Below are positions 1-9,456 of a DNA stretch of 64,000 nucleotides, piece after piece. The notes under the pieces were generated by a model. The model searched no databases, was not told where the DNA came from, and saw only the letters and a list, made by a program, of their open reading frames with translations. The stretch lies in NCBI RefSeq assembly GCF_016583825.1, contig NZ_NRRV01000006.1, forward strand, positions 1 to 64,000, read 5' to 3'. How positions within the stretch are numbered: the stretch's first letter is position 1; every line of letters begins with the position of its first letter. Origin of the DNA: Thiohalocapsa halophila (lineage in GTDB: Bacteria > Pseudomonadota > Gammaproteobacteria > Chromatiales > Chromatiaceae). The position numbers and the translations under genes are program-made.

Positions 1-25
1 CACCCAGCACCCAGCCCCTAGCCCC
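1..25. repeat. Heptad tandem repeat abutting lysS
   Basis: Two perfect copies of CACCCAG are followed by an imperfect copy (CCCCTAG) and CCCC, running straight into the lysS start codon at 26. It occupies the place where a ribosome binding site would be expected, and none is visible. The array may continue upstream of the window. Confidence 0.6.
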
Positions 26-1576
26 ATGACTGACCCACAGCCAACGAACGGCAATAACCCGTCCGCGCAGCCGCAGCCGCAGCCGGGGCCGGATCAGGAC
101 GAGCACAAGCTCATCGCCCAGCGGCGCGAGAAGCTGAAGGCCATCCGCGAGCAGGGCGTCGCCTTCCCCAACGACTTCCGCCGCAACGTCGTCGCCGGCG
201 AGCTGCACGCCGAGTACGGCGAGATGGACGGGGCGGAGCTGGAGACCCGCAACGTGCGCGCCAAGGTGGCCGGGCGGTTGATGTCCCGCCGCGTCATGGG
301 CAAGGCGAGCTTCGCGCACCTTCAGGATATGTCCGGGCGGCTTCAGCTCTTCGTGCAGCGGGATATGCTCGGCACCGACGACTACGCCTGGTTCAAGAAG
401 GAGCTGGACATCGGCGACATCGTCGGCGCCTCGGGGCAGCTCTTCAAGACCAAGACCGGGGAGCTGTCCCTCAAGGTGGACCGGCTCCAGCTGCTGACCA
501 AGTCTCTGCGCCCGCTGCCGGAGAAGTGGCACGGCCTGTCGGACCAGGAGAGTCGCTACCGCCAGCGCTATCTGGATCTGATCATGAACGAGGCGGCGCG
601 CGAGACCTTCCGCACCCGCACCCGCATCGTCCAATTCATCCGGGACTTTCTGAACGCCCGCGACTTCCTGGAAGTCGAGACGCCGATGATGCAGGCCATC
701 CCGGGCGGCGCCGTGGCCCGGCCCTTCGTCACGCATCACAATGCCCTGGACATGCAGCTTTTCCTGCGCATCGCTCCGGAGCTGTACCTGAAGCGCCTGG
801 TGGTGGGCGGCTTCGAGCGGGTCTACGAGATCAACCGCAACTTCAGAAACGAAGGGCTGTCCACGCGTCACAACCCCGAGTTCACGATGCTGGAGCTCTA
901 CCAGGCCTACGCGGACTACGCCGACCTGATGGACCTCACCGAGGTGATGCTGCGGGACATGGCGCAGGCGGTGCTCGGCAGCCGGCAGCTCGACTACCAG
1001 GGCGAGACCTATGACCTCGCCCGGCCCTTTGCGCGCATGTCGGTGCGCGAGTCCATCCTGCACTTCAATCCGGACCTGGATCCCGCCGACATCGACGACC
1101 TGGAGCGCGCCCGCGCCGTCGCCGAGCGCTTGGATATCCACCTCAAGCCCGGCTATGGCCTGGGTAAGGTGCAGGTGGAGATCTTCGAGAAGACCGTCGA
1201 GCACCGGCTCATGGCGCCCACCTTCATCACGGCCTATCCGACGGAGACCTCACCGCTGGCCCGGCTCAACGATGCCGACCCCTTCGTCACGGACCGCTTC
1301 GAGCTCTTCGTCGGCGGCCGTGAGATCGCCAACGGCTTCTCGGAGCTCAACGACGCCGAGGATCAGGCCGAGCGCTTCCGCCGGCAGGTGGCGGACAAGG
1401 ACGCCGGCGATCTGGAGGCCATGCACTTCGACGCCGACTACATCCGGGCGCTGGAGCACGGCATGCCGCCGACGGCGGGCGAGGGCATCGGCATCGACCG
1501 GCTGGTGATGCTGTTCACCGACTCGGCGTCCATTCGCGACGTGCTGCTGTTTCCGCACATGCGCCCGGAGGACTGA
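26..1576 (+). CDS. lysS: Lysyl-tRNA synthetase, class II
   Basis: Charges tRNA-Lys with lysine in the cytoplasm. The 516-residue length is close to the usual ~500. After a Pro/Gln-rich N-terminus (residues 1-25) comes the OB-fold anticodon-binding domain (about 75-180). Class II motif 2 ([18 protein letters not shown]) lies near residues 270-290 and motif 3 ([10 protein letters not shown]) near 486-496, followed by the typical LLFPHMRPE ending. The ATG at 26 gives the extended N-terminus. No Shine-Dalgarno is visible because a short tandem repeat abuts the start, so an internal start is possible. prfB, often upstream of lysS, would lie outside the window. Confidence 0.97.
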   Translation: MTDPQPTNGNNPSAQPQPQPGPDQDEHKLIAQRREKLKAIREQGVAFPNDFRRNVVAGELHAEYGEMDGAELETRNVRAKVAGRLMSRRVMGKASFAHLQDMSGRLQLFVQRDMLGTDDYAWFKKELDIGDIVGASGQLFKTKTGELSLKVDRLQLLTKSLRPLPEKWHGLSDQESRYRQRYLDLIMNEAARETFRTRTRIVQFIRDFLNARDFLEVETPMMQAIPGGAVARPFVTHHNALDMQLFLRIAPELYLKRLVVGGFERVYEINRNFRNEGLSTRHNPEFTMLELYQAYADYADLMDLTEVMLRDMAQAVLGSRQLDYQGETYDLARPFARMSVRESILHFNPDLDPADIDDLERARAVAERLDIHLKPGYGLGKVQVEIFEKTVEHRLMAPTFITAYPTETSPLARLNDADPFVTDRFELFVGGREIANGFSELNDAEDQAERFRRQVADKDAGDLEAMHFDADYIRALEHGMPPTAGEGIGIDRLVMLFTDSASIRDVLLFPHMRPED

Positions 1577-1795
1577 CGCCTGCGTCTGCGTCGGCAACGG
1601 CGAATCCATGCAGGATGGCCGGCGCGGTACGCGCTTTCGCGTTGTCCTTTCCCTCGACCTGAGGACTGCGACAACGAAACTTCGTCGACGGCTCGCTCAA
1701 CCTCGCTTCGGCCCTGGTCGCGAGCGCACTCACAGCCTGCAAAAGTCGTTTCCTCGCGGGCCAATCCGTCCGCGCCACGCAGTACTTGGACCCTC

Positions 1796-3277
1796 ATGAA
1801 ATCCATTCGCCAGGACTGGTTCTCCAATATCCGCAACGACCTGCTCGCCGGCCTGGTGGTCGCGCTGGCGCTGATTCCGGAGGCCATCGCCTTCTCCATC
1901 ATCGCCGGCGTCGACCCCAAGGTCGGGCTCTATGCATCCTTCAGTATCGCCGTGATCACCGCCTTCGTCGGCGGGCGCCCGGGTATGATCTCCGCGGCCA
2001 CCGCGGCCATGGCCGTGCTCATGGTGGATCTGGTGGCCGATCATGGCCTCCAGTATCTGCTGGCGGCGACGGTGCTGACCGGTGTGCTCCAGGTGATAGC
2101 CGGCTGGCTGCGGCTCGGCAACCTGATGCGCTTCGTCTCGCGCTCGGTGATCACGGGCTTCGTCAACGCGCTGGCCATCCTGATCTTCATGGCACAGCTG
2201 CCGGAGATCACCGGCGAGCAGCTGACGCTCGAGGTCTACGCGGTGCTGGCGGCGGGGCTTGCCATCATCTATCTCCTGCCCATGCTGACCAAGGCCGTGC
2301 CCTCGCCGCTGGTGGCCATCGTCGTGTTGACGGGGGTGGCGCTGTACCTGGGGCTCGACATCCGCACTGTCGGCGATATGGGGCAGATGCCGGACAGCCT
2401 GCCGGTGTTTCTGCTGCCGGACATCCCGCTGAATCTGGAGACGCTGCAGATCATCCTGCCGGTGTCGGCCACGCTGGCGGTGGTGGGGCTGCTGGAGTCC
2501 ATGATGACGGCCACCATCGTCGACGACCTCACCGATTCCAAGAGCAACAAGAACCGCGAGTGCGTGGGCCAAGGCGCGGCCAATGTCGCCACCGGCTTCC
2601 TCGGCGGCATGGCCGGCTGCGCCATGATCGGCCAGACCGTCATCAACGTGAAGTCCGGCGGCCGCGGACGGCTCTCCACCCTCGTCGCCGGCGTCTTCCT
2701 GCTGATCCTGGTGGTGTTCGCCAACGAGTGGGTGGCGCAGATTCCGATGGCGGCGCTGGTGGCCGTGATGATCATGGTCTCCATCGGCACCTTCAACTGG
2801 GCCTCCTTCCGCAACCTGCGCGAGCATCCCTTCGACGCCAACGTGGTCATGATCGCCACCGTGGCGGTGACCGTACTCACCCATGACCTCGCCCAGGGCG
2901 TGCTGGTGGGCGTGCTGCTGTCCGGGTTCTTCTTCGCGCAGAAGGTGAGCCGGGTGCTTTACGTCGGCTCCAGCCCGGCGCGGGAGGGGCGCGAGCGCGT
3001 CTACCACGTCGTCGGCCAGGTGTTCTTCTCCTCCGCCGACCAGTTCATTGCGTCCTTCGACTATAAGGAGGTCATCGAGCAGGTGACCATCGACGTGAGC
3101 CGCGCGCACTTCTGGGACATTACCGCCGTCACGGCGCTGGACAAGGTGGTGCTCAAGTTCCGCCGTGAGGGTACGGAGGTGAACGTCGTCGGCCTCAATG
3201 AGGCGAGCCGCACCATGGTCGACCGCTTCGCGGTGCACGACAAGCCCGAGGCCGTTGCCGACCTGATGGGACATTAA
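1796..3277 (+). CDS. SulP family inorganic anion transporter with C-terminal STAS domain
   Basis: Inner-membrane anion carrier of the SulP/SLC26 family, whose substrates include sulfate and bicarbonate; the substrate cannot be read from this sequence. The 493 residues start directly in the transport domain ([20 protein letters not shown], the conserved SulP opening), with about a dozen hydrophobic segments to residue 390. A STAS domain follows at about 405-493 ([20 protein letters not shown]). The cytoplasmic N-terminal extension of plant and animal homologues is absent, as in many bacterial members. The universal stress protein gene begins 31 bases downstream, so the two are probably co-transcribed and may cooperate. 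Confidence 0.92.
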   Translation: MKSIRQDWFSNIRNDLLAGLVVALALIPEAIAFSIIAGVDPKVGLYASFSIAVITAFVGGRPGMISAATAAMAVLMVDLVADHGLQYLLAATVLTGVLQVIAGWLRLGNLMRFVSRSVITGFVNALAILIFMAQLPEITGEQLTLEVYAVLAAGLAIIYLLPMLTKAVPSPLVAIVVLTGVALYLGLDIRTVGDMGQMPDSLPVFLLPDIPLNLETLQIILPVSATLAVVGLLESMMTATIVDDLTDSKSNKNRECVGQGAANVATGFLGGMAGCAMIGQTVINVKSGGRGRLSTLVAGVFLLILVVFANEWVAQIPMAALVAVMIMVSIGTFNWASFRNLREHPFDANVVMIATVAVTVLTHDLAQGVLVGVLLSGFFFAQKVSRVLYVGSSPAREGRERVYHVVGQVFFSSADQFIASFDYKEVIEQVTIDVSRAHFWDITAVTALDKVVLKFRREGTEVNVVGLNEASRTMVDRFAVHDKPEAVADLMGH

Positions 3278-3308
3278 AACTCGGAGCTGCTGACACAGGA
3301 CACCGCCG

Positions 3309-4172
3309 ATGCAAGACGAGCAGAAAATACTGGCCTGTGTGGACCAGTCCCACTTTGCGGACATGGTGACGGACACCGCCGCCTGGGCCGCCCGGCGCCT
3401 GCACGCGCCGCTGGAGCTGCTGCACATCCTGGACCGCGAGGCGCGGGTGGTGAGCGGGTCCGACCACAGCGGCGCCATTGGTGTGAACGCCCAGCAGGCG
3501 CTGCTGGAGGAGCTCTCCGACGAGGACGAGGCCCGCAGCAAAGCGGCCCGCGAGGAGGGTCGGGTCTTCCTCAACCGGCTGCGCGAGCGCGCCATCAGCC
3601 GCGGCGTGGACGGCCCGGACGTGCGCCTGCGCTATGGCGAGCTCGAAGAGACGCTCGTGGACGCGCAGAGCGCCGTCCAGCTCTTCGTGCTCGGCCGCCG
3701 CGGCGAGTCCGCCGAGACCACCCAGCGCGACTTGGGGCGCAACGTGGAGCGCATGGTGCGCGCGCTGGACAAGCCCATCCTCGCGGTCACCGACGACTTC
3801 ACCGAGCCCGAGCGGGTGATGATCGCCTTCGACGGCGGCGCCATGACCCGCCGCGGGGTGGAGCTGCTGGCGCGCACAGCGCTCTTCCACGGCCTGCCGG
3901 TGGATGTAGTCATGTCCGGCAAGCCGCGGCGCGACGCCGAGAAGCAATTGGATTGGGCGCGGCAGACGCTGGCCGCCGCCGACTACGACGTGAAGACCGC
4001 GCTCATCCCCGGCGACACCGAGCGCGTCATCGCCCAGTACATCCACGACCAGGGCATCGACATGCTGCTCATGGGCGCCTACGGCCACTCGCCGCTGCGC
4101 AGCCTGCTCTTCGGCAGCAAGACCGCCGATCTGCTGCGCTCGGCCAAGGTGCCGACGCTGCTGCTGCGCTGA
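3309..4172 (+). CDS. Tandem-domain universal stress protein (UspA family)
   Basis: Two Usp domains in one chain (about residues 4-148 and 150-287; 287 aa in total). The second domain ends in the ATP-binding signature G-2x-G-9x-G-S (GAYGHSPLRSLLFGS) followed by VPTLLLR. The first has a looser equivalent (GRRGESAETTQRDLG), so nucleotide binding may be limited to domain 2. It lies 31 bases after the SulP gene. SulP-Usp neighbours and fusions are known in bacteria, and a role in sensing energy state to adjust the transporter is an inference. An AGGA upstream of the ATG supports the start. Confidence 0.93.
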   Translation: MQDEQKILACVDQSHFADMVTDTAAWAARRLHAPLELLHILDREARVVSGSDHSGAIGVNAQQALLEELSDEDEARSKAAREEGRVFLNRLRERAISRGVDGPDVRLRYGELEETLVDAQSAVQLFVLGRRGESAETTQRDLGRNVERMVRALDKPILAVTDDFTEPERVMIAFDGGAMTRRGVELLARTALFHGLPVDVVMSGKPRRDAEKQLDWARQTLAAADYDVKTALIPGDTERVIAQYIHDQGIDMLLMGAYGHSPLRSLLFGSKTADLLRSAKVPTLLLR

Positions 4173-4276
4173 GTCGGCGGACCAGGTGGTCGGAGTGATG
4201 ATCGAGACCGCTCGGCCTACAAGTACGGGTCAGCTGTTGTTCAATATGGGAAACCGGCCTCAGCGGGGAGTGATCG

Positions 4277-4759
4277 ATGACTGACCTCGAGACCCTCTAC
4301 CAAACCGATTACGCGGCTTGGGCCAGGCGCCACGTGGAGCTGCTGCGCGCCGGGCGCTTCGCGGAAATGGACATCGAGCATCTGCTGGACGAGCTGGGGG
4401 ACATGAGCAAGAGCGAGCGCCGCGAGCTGGAAAGCCGACTCCTGAGCCTGATCGCCCATCTGCTGAAATGGGAGTATCAATATCAGGCGCTCTCCGAGCG
4501 TTGGCGCGAATTCAAGGGCGACAGTTGGCGGAACACCATCGTCGAGCAACGCAAGCAGCTCGCTGTCCTGCTGCGCCAATCACCCGGGCTCAAGCCGGTC
4601 GTCGGGGAGGCCATCACCGCCGCCTATCCAGATGCGGCCGACCTCGCCAGCAAAGAGAGCCGCCTGCCGCCCGAGACCTTCCCCGCGGACTGCCCGTACT
4701 CGGCTGAGCAGTTGCTGCAGGATGACTTCTATCCGGGGCCGAGCGATAGCAGGAGCTGA
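4277..4759 (+). CDS. DUF29 family protein (copy 1)
   Basis: 160-residue member of the DUF29 family, recognised by the opening L-Y-x-T-D-Y-x-A-W, the acidic helix DIEHLLDELGDMSKSERREL, and the motifs HLLKWEYQ and SWRNTI. The family is helical, cytoplasmic and of unknown function, abundant in cyanobacteria and some proteobacteria, often near toxin-antitoxin or accessory genes. A GGGGAG ribosome binding site precedes the ATG. A divergent paralogue lies 207 bases downstream on the other strand. Confidence 0.88.
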   Translation: MTDLETLYQTDYAAWARRHVELLRAGRFAEMDIEHLLDELGDMSKSERRELESRLLSLIAHLLKWEYQYQALSERWREFKGDSWRNTIVEQRKQLAVLLRQSPGLKPVVGEAITAAYPDAADLASKESRLPPETFPADCPYSAEQLLQDDFYPGPSDSRS

Positions 4760-4966
4760 ACAACTGCCGCAGGCATGGCCGGGCGCAACTGGGGCGCAAC
4801 AGGACATCCCAGCCAGCCCGAGTCCTTCGCCCCGGCAGACCGCCGGTTGCCGACGACAGCATGAGACGCAAGCGCGATGGGCACAGCGCATCCAGCCTCC
4901 GGTGGCGGATGCGCTGCGCCCAATTCCTGAGCAAGGTCCGCGCCTTAAGGTCGCCGCTCGGGCAGC

Positions 4967-5413
4967 TCAATTCGGCGGCTGATCGGCCTCCGGCCAGAAT
5001 CCGTCATCCATGATCTGCTCGAACGACCAAGTCAAGGCGGCCGGGAAGCTCGTTTCGGTGAGGCCCGTTTCGCGCGATGCGAGCAGCGTCGCGTCACCAT
5101 AGGCGTCCGCCAGCAGCTCCGGCAGCTTCGGCTTGAGGCTCGGGTTGTCCGCCAGGTGCCGTGCGATGTCGCGCCGTTGGACCTTGATCGTGGTCCGCCA
5201 GAAATTGCCCCGCAGCATGGGCTGCGCCTGCCATTTGAGCAGGTGCATCAGCAGAATGGCCAGCCGGCTCAACAGCTCGCGCTTTTCGCGACGCCCCATG
5301 CTCTCGATCTCCTCGGCGATGTGCTCGATGTCCGCCTGCGCGAGCTGTCCCGAACGGAGGAGCGTGGCCTGTTGTTCTGCCCAGGCGTAGAAGTCGGTGT
5401 CGTAGAGGGTCAT
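4967..5413 (-). CDS. DUF29 family protein (copy 2)
   Basis: 148-residue DUF29 protein on the opposite strand from copy 1, sharing the same landmarks: LYDTDFYAWAEQQATLLRSG, DIEHIAEEIESMGRREKREL, HLLKWQ and FWRTTI. By eye the two are clearly related but well diverged, suggesting an old duplication or two separate acquisitions. Its start overlaps the stop of the upstream Uma2 gene by 4 bases, so the Uma2-DUF29 pair is probably translationally coupled. Function unknown. Confidence 0.88.
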   Translation of the reverse strand: MTLYDTDFYAWAEQQATLLRSGQLAQADIEHIAEEIESMGRREKRELLSRLAILLMHLLKWQAQPMLRGNFWRTTIKVQRRDIARHLADNPSLKPKLPELLADAYGDATLLASRETGLTETSFPAALTWSFEQIMDDGFWPEADQPPN

Positions 5414-6027
5414 GGTGCACCTTGGCTCGGAAGCTGTGCGCTGTCACTGATGGCCCGGAGCTCGACTTTGTCGTAGACCTCGGCCAGTTCCAGGCTTGCT
5501 TCGACTGACTCCAGCGGCACGCTGTCGGCCAGGCGGTCGTAGGTGCTGAGCAGCCAGCGGCCGTCGGCCTGGCGGACGTAGAGCTCGGCGGCGACGCGGT
5601 GCTGGGAGACCAGCAGATAGGTTTGCAGGCTGCGCAGGGTGCGGTAGTGGGCGAACTTGTCGCCGCGGTCGTAGGCTTCTGTGGGGTCCGACAGGATCTC
5701 GATGATCAGGGTCGGGTTGGTGATGATGTCCCGGCGCTGGTCGTGGTAGGTGCGCTCGCCGCAGACGGCCATGATGTCGGGATAGGCGCCGAAGTTGGCG
5801 GCATCCGCACGCACCTTCATGTCGCCGGCGTAGACGTAGCACGGGCGGCGGCGGAACTGGTTACCGAGCTCGCGCACGATGTTGGTGGCGATGAGGTTGT
5901 GCTCCTCGGAGCCGCCGGTCATGGCGAAGACCTCGCCGTCCACGAGCTCGGTGCGGGTGTCGGTGGCCTCGCGCTCGGCCGCGAGCCAATCCTCGAAGGT
6001 CAGATACGGGATGGGCTGAACGGACAT
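5410..6027 (-). CDS. Uma2 family protein (PD-(D/E)XK nuclease fold)
   Basis: 205 residues with the Uma2/DUF820 pattern: an N-terminal LTFEDWLAAE helix, ELVDGEVFAMTGG, then the putative active-site strand pair YPDIMAV and LIIEILS and the following KFAHYRTLRSLQTYLLV. The family has a restriction-endonuclease-like fold. Most members have no proven function, though many are chromosomal accessory genes with multiple copies. A second Uma2 copy lies at 13733-14308. Coupled to the DUF29 gene by a 4-base overlap. Confidence 0.9.
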   Translation of the reverse strand: MSVQPIPYLTFEDWLAAEREATDTRTELVDGEVFAMTGGSEEHNLIATNIVRELGNQFRRRPCYVYAGDMKVRADAANFGAYPDIMAVCGERTYHDQRRDIITNPTLIIEILSDPTEAYDRGDKFAHYRTLRSLQTYLLVSQHRVAAELYVRQADGRWLLSTYDRLADSVPLESVEASLELAEVYDKVELRAISDSAQLPSQGAP

Positions 6028-6068
6028 GCTGCACAGCTCCTGACAGGTGCTTGGAACGGCGCTCCGGG

Positions 6069-6102
6069 TGACTGTCTGCGCTCAGTGACTGTCTGCGCTC
6101 AG
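6069..6102. repeat. 17-nt tandem duplication
   Basis: TGACTGTCTGCGCTCAG occurs twice in perfect tandem just upstream of the minus-strand Uma2 gene. It may lie in the Uma2 promoter region. Confidence 0.7.
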
Positions 6103-6197
6103 TATAGTCCGTGCGATCCGGCGTCCGAGCGCCGCGCGGTCGCGGTCTCAGACCAGCTGAGCCGTGGACGGCGTAGTCAGGCTATCCTGGCCTGACA

Positions 6198-6222
6198 CAG
6201 TCAGGGCTCGAAGCCCTGACTG
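6198..6222 (-). terminator. Perfect hairpin downstream of the thioredoxin-like gene
   Basis: A perfect 11-bp inverted repeat (CAGTCAGGGCT / AGCCCTGACTG) with a 3-base loop lies between the stop of the thioredoxin-like gene and Uma2, both on the minus strand. There is no T-run on either side, so it is not a textbook intrinsic terminator. It could be a transcript-end stabiliser or a protein-binding palindrome. Confidence 0.4.
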
Positions 6223-6313
6223 CGCAGGGGCCGCCCGCGCATGCACGGCGTCTCGCGCGAGGCCCGGCAGCCGGTGTCGGCACCGCCAGGCAGCAGAGCC
6301 CCCGCCGGCGGCC

Positions 6314-7405
6314 TCACTCATCCGAAATCGACACATCCTCGCCGGCGGCCGTCAGCCGCGCGGTCTTGTCGTCGATGTAGTCGAAGGGCCCGTCTGGGAA
6401 GTCGCGGTACTTGCCGAGCCCCACGTACTCCAGCAGCCCGACGAAGTGGTAGCGGTAGAGCATGCTCTCGATGCGCGCGATTTCGTCCTTGCCGCCGGTG
6501 GGGCCGTCCATCAGGACCAGGGCCGGGCGGTACTCGATGCCGAGGGCCTCTGCGAGCTGGCGCCCTGTGGTGGATTGGCCGTCGGGCCCGGTGAGCCCGG
6601 CATCGGATAGGGCATCCACGCGGACCACGGTGTAGGGCGCCAGCGCCTCGGCCACCTCCGGTGCCTTCAGGTGCCCGTCATGCAGGGCGTCGCAGGCGAC
6701 GCAGGCGGTGTCCTCGAAGAGCAGCAGCAGCGGGCCGTCGATGGCGCTGAGATCACCGACGTCGGTGGCCTCCCGGATCAGCGCGTGCTCGCGGAAGGCA
6801 TAGGCGCCGGTGGCCGCCGCCGTCTCGGCCTTCTGCGCGTCCAGGTACTCGGCGAGGGTCTGGCTCTGGTAGGCCTGCGCGTCGACATAGTCCAACACCT
6901 GCTTGAATTCCGGCACGTTGCGGTAGCCGTTGACCCGCGCCACCGGCTCGTTCGCCTGGCTCAGGAAGATCACCGTGGGCGTGTAGCGCACGCCGAGCGC
7001 CTCGGCCAGGGCCTTCTCGGACAGCATGGTCTCGGCATCCATGGCCACCTCCCGGTCGCCGCGCACGTTCAGCGCGATAACGTCGAAGCGCTCCCGGAGC
7101 CAGTCGCTGTAGTCGCTCCCCTTGAAGTTCTCTTCGATCATTTTGAAGCAATAGGGGCAGCCGTTCATCTCCAGGAACAGGATGACGTGGCGGCCGGCGT
7201 CGGCGGCCTCGTCCACGTCCTCGGCGATGTCGAGGAAGCTCTCCTTGAACCAGTCCGGGTGACTGGACATCTTGCCGCCCAACACCTTGCCGGTGCCGGT
7301 ATCGGCGGCTGCCGCGGCGGCCGGCGCACCGCCGAGCGCGAGCAACAGGACAGCCAGCATCAGGGCAGCGAGCGGCAGCAGGCGAGGGTGAAGGCGTGTA
7401 GCCAT
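6314..7405 (-). CDS. Exported tandem thioredoxin-fold protein
   Basis: 363 residues. A signal peptide (about 1-34, a long Leu/Ala stretch ending in poly-Ala) directs it to the periplasm. Domain 1 has a C83-P-Y-C86 active site in a thioredoxin/SoxW-like setting (LFLEMNGCPYC). Domain 2 has C235-V-A-C238 (FEDTACVAC). Both are followed by thioredoxin cis-Pro type strands (RYTPTVIFL, EYRPALVLM). Two redox-active domains suggest disulfide reduction or relay, perhaps linked to sulfur or cytochrome metabolism; the substrate is unknown. The ATG at 7405 is chosen because AGGAGA lies 9 bases upstream; an in-frame TTG at 7426 would add 7 residues. Confidence 0.85.
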   Translation of the reverse strand: MATRLHPRLLPLAALMLAVLLLALGGAPAAAAAADTGTGKVLGGKMSSHPDWFKESFLDIAEDVDEAADAGRHVILFLEMNGCPYCFKMIEENFKGSDYSDWLRERFDVIALNVRGDREVAMDAETMLSEKALAEALGVRYTPTVIFLSQANEPVARVNGYRNVPEFKQVLDYVDAQAYQSQTLAEYLDAQKAETAAATGAYAFREHALIREATDVGDLSAIDGPLLLLFEDTACVACDALHDGHLKAPEVAEALAPYTVVRVDALSDAGLTGPDGQSTTGRQLAEALGIEYRPALVLMDGPTGGKDEIARIESMLYRYHFVGLLEYVGLGKYRDFPDGPFDYIDDKTARLTAAGEDVSISDE

Positions 7406-7489
7406 GGCGATGGGTCTCCTGGCCAATCAAGGAAGGGGGCGGAGTATACCGGGGTGATTCGGGGCGCTTTTGGGGCGTTTTATGGGGCC

Positions 7490-8329
7490 TCAGTCGCGCA
7501 GTGCCCGGACCCTGATGGGCTCGCCCCAGATGCGCCGGATGAGCGCGGCGGCGGTCTCCGGCGGTGCCGCGCTGGTCCAGCAGCGCACTTGGCCCGGCGT
7601 CTCGCCGGTGCGCAGCAGCGCGGCCTCGCCGAGGCGGTGCTGCACCTGCCTGGCGACGGCGGCACCGGCGTCGGTGACGGTGATGCCGGGCCCGGCGATG
7701 TCCTGGATCAGCCCGCGCACCAAGGGATAATGGGTGCAGCCGAGCACCAGGGTATCCGCGCCGCGGTCCAGCAGCGGCAGCACCAGCTTCGTGAGCAAGT
7801 CCCGCAGCGCCGCGGCGCGGAAGTCCCCGGCCTCGATCAGCTCCACCAGGCCGGGGCAGGGCTGGGTGAGCACCTCCACCGCGCCGTGGAAGCGCCCGCG
7901 CAGGGCCTCGAACTTGTCGCTCTTGAGGGTGCCGCTGGTGGCGAGCACGCCGACGACGCCGCTGCGGGTGCCGGCCGCCGCCGGCTTCACGGCGGGCTCC
8001 ATGGCGATGATGGGCAGACTGTGGCGCCCGCGCAGGTGGGCGGCGGCGGCGCCCGTGGCCGTGTTGCAGGCGATGACGATGGCCTTGGCGCCCTGCGCAA
8101 TCAGAAACCCCGTCACCCGCTCGGCGCGGGCACGGATCAGGTCGTTCGGGCGCTCGCCATAGGGGGCATGGCCGGAGTCGGCGACGTAGAGCAGGTCTTC
8201 GGCGGGCAGCAGGCGGCGAATATCGGCGAGCACCGTGAGGCCGCCGACGCCTGAGTCGAAGACGCCGATGGGCGCATCCGCCCGCTGTGGCAGCGGGTGC
8301 GGCGCCCCCTGTGGATCAGGCGTCTCCAG
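7490..8329 (-). CDS. murI: Glutamate racemase (non-canonical start)
   Basis: Interconverts L- and D-glutamate for peptidoglycan synthesis. Both catalytic cysteine contexts are present: VIACNTATGAAA in the first half and LGCTHYPL in the second; the FDSGVGGLTVL opening is conserved. The frame contains no ATG, GTG or TTG at a plausible distance upstream. The best candidate is the CTG at 8327-8329, which has GGAGG 8 bases before it and gives 279 residues, normal for the family. The open frame continues upstream into the ygfZ region, but that part is not MurI-like. A sequence error or a start within ygfZ are alternatives. It follows ygfZ on the same strand. Confidence 0.88.
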   Translation of the reverse strand: METPDPQGAPHPLPQRADAPIGVFDSGVGGLTVLADIRRLLPAEDLLYVADSGHAPYGERPNDLIRARAERVTGFLIAQGAKAIVIACNTATGAAAAHLRGRHSLPIIAMEPAVKPAAAGTRSGVVGVLATSGTLKSDKFEALRGRFHGAVEVLTQPCPGLVELIEAGDFRAAALRDLLTKLVLPLLDRGADTLVLGCTHYPLVRGLIQDIAGPGITVTDAGAAVARQVQHRLGEAALLRTGETPGQVRCWTSAAPPETAAALIRRIWGEPIRVRALRD

Positions 8330-8421
8330 CGCGGCATCCTCCGCCGGCGCAACCGGGGCCCGCGTGCGCGCCGATGCCGGTCCGCGTCGAGGGCCGAGCG
8401 TCGAGCCGACGCCGACGCGTC

Positions 8422-9456
8422 TCAGGCGGCGTCGCCGAAGCCATAGGCGGGGGCGCGCAGGCTGAGCAGCGGGCCGTCGTCGCCGAGCTGGAGCCCGTCG
8501 CCTTCGGCGGCGGCGACCTCGGCCACCACCAGCAGCTCCCAGTGGCCGGGCGCACTGGCGCGGGCGTCCACGATGCGGCCCGGGCCCTGCTCGGACTTGC
8601 TGCCGGGCGCGCTCAAGACATCGCCGGGCTTGGGCGCTGTGTCCGTGTCCACCTCGGCGATGTACATGCGCCGCTTGAGCTTGCCCAGGTACTGCATGCG
8701 GGCGACGACTTCCTGGCCGGTGTAGCAGCCCTTGTGGAAGCTCACGCCGTCGATGAGCTGCATGTTGACCATCTGCGGCACGAAGGCGTCCGCCGTCTCC
8801 GGCACCACGGTCGGGATGCCGGCGCGGATATCGTGCAGGGCCCAGAGGTCCGGGTTGGCCTCGCTGGCGCCGGCGGCGGTCGCCTCCGCCCAGAGGGCCC
8901 GGGCATCGGCGGCCGGCCCGATGAAGAGATAGCGGGGCACCGGCCCGGCGACGCGGATGAGTGCGGCATCGCCGGCGCGCACCATGTCGTTGTCGCCCTG
9001 GGGCAGGCTGCCGAGCCGGGCCGCCAGGACCTCGTCGGCGCAGGCGCCGATGACACCGCAGCACACCAGCGCGTCGCTGGCGTCGTCGATGCTGGCATTG
9101 CGACGCAGCATGAACATGCGCAGGCGTTTCAAGAGCCCTTCCATCTGGCTGCGCGGCAGCAGCAGAAACAGGCTTTCTCCGAGGCGCAGCAGCCGGAAAT
9201 TGGCCAGCATGCGGCCCTTGGGGCTGCAATGGCTGCTGAGCTGGGTGTGGGTGTCCGAGAGCTCGCGGACGTCGTTGCTCACCTGGCCCTGCAGGAAGTC
9301 GGTGGCCTCTGGGCCGCCGACGGCGATGAGCCCGAGGTGCGAGAGGTCCGTCAGGGCGCAGTCCGCATCGGCCGGGGCGGTGTCGAAACGCGCCGCGCCG
9401 TCGTCGCCGACGGCGGCGCCGCGCGCGGTGAGGAAGGCTTGCCAGTCCTGGTTCAT
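8422..9456 (-). CDS. ygfZ: Folate-binding protein YgfZ (iron-sulfur cluster assembly factor)
   Basis: 344-residue homologue of E. coli YgfZ and mitochondrial IBA57, which support maturation or repair of certain Fe-S enzymes in a tetrahydrofolate-dependent way. The fold resembles the aminomethyltransferase GcvT. The diagnostic motif K-G-C-Y-x-G-Q-E is present with Cys at residue 244. N-terminal half: LSHLGLIAVGGPEATDFLQGQ, as in the family. Upstream of murI on the same strand. Fe-S dependent enzymes in the window include ThiC, the radical SAM maturase and FNR. Confidence 0.93.
   Translation of the reverse strand: MNQDWQAFLTARGAAVGDDGAARFDTAPADADCALTDLSHLGLIAVGGPEATDFLQGQVSNDVRELSDTHTQLSSHCSPKGRMLANFRLLRLGESLFLLLPRSQMEGLLKRLRMFMLRRNASIDDASDALVCCGVIGACADEVLAARLGSLPQGDNDMVRAGDAALIRVAGPVPRYLFIGPAADARALWAEATAAGASEANPDLWALHDIRAGIPTVVPETADAFVPQMVNMQLIDGVSFHKGCYTGQEVVARMQYLGKLKRRMYIAEVDTDTAPKPGDVLSAPGSKSEQGPGRIVDARASAPGHWELLVVAEVAAAEGDGLQLGDDGPLLSLRAPAYGFGDAA

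Noticed and set aside
8422..9229. N-terminal extension of the murI frame into the ygfZ region
   Set aside because: The extension is Arg/Gly/Pro-rich and out of frame with YgfZ, which is clearly the real product there.
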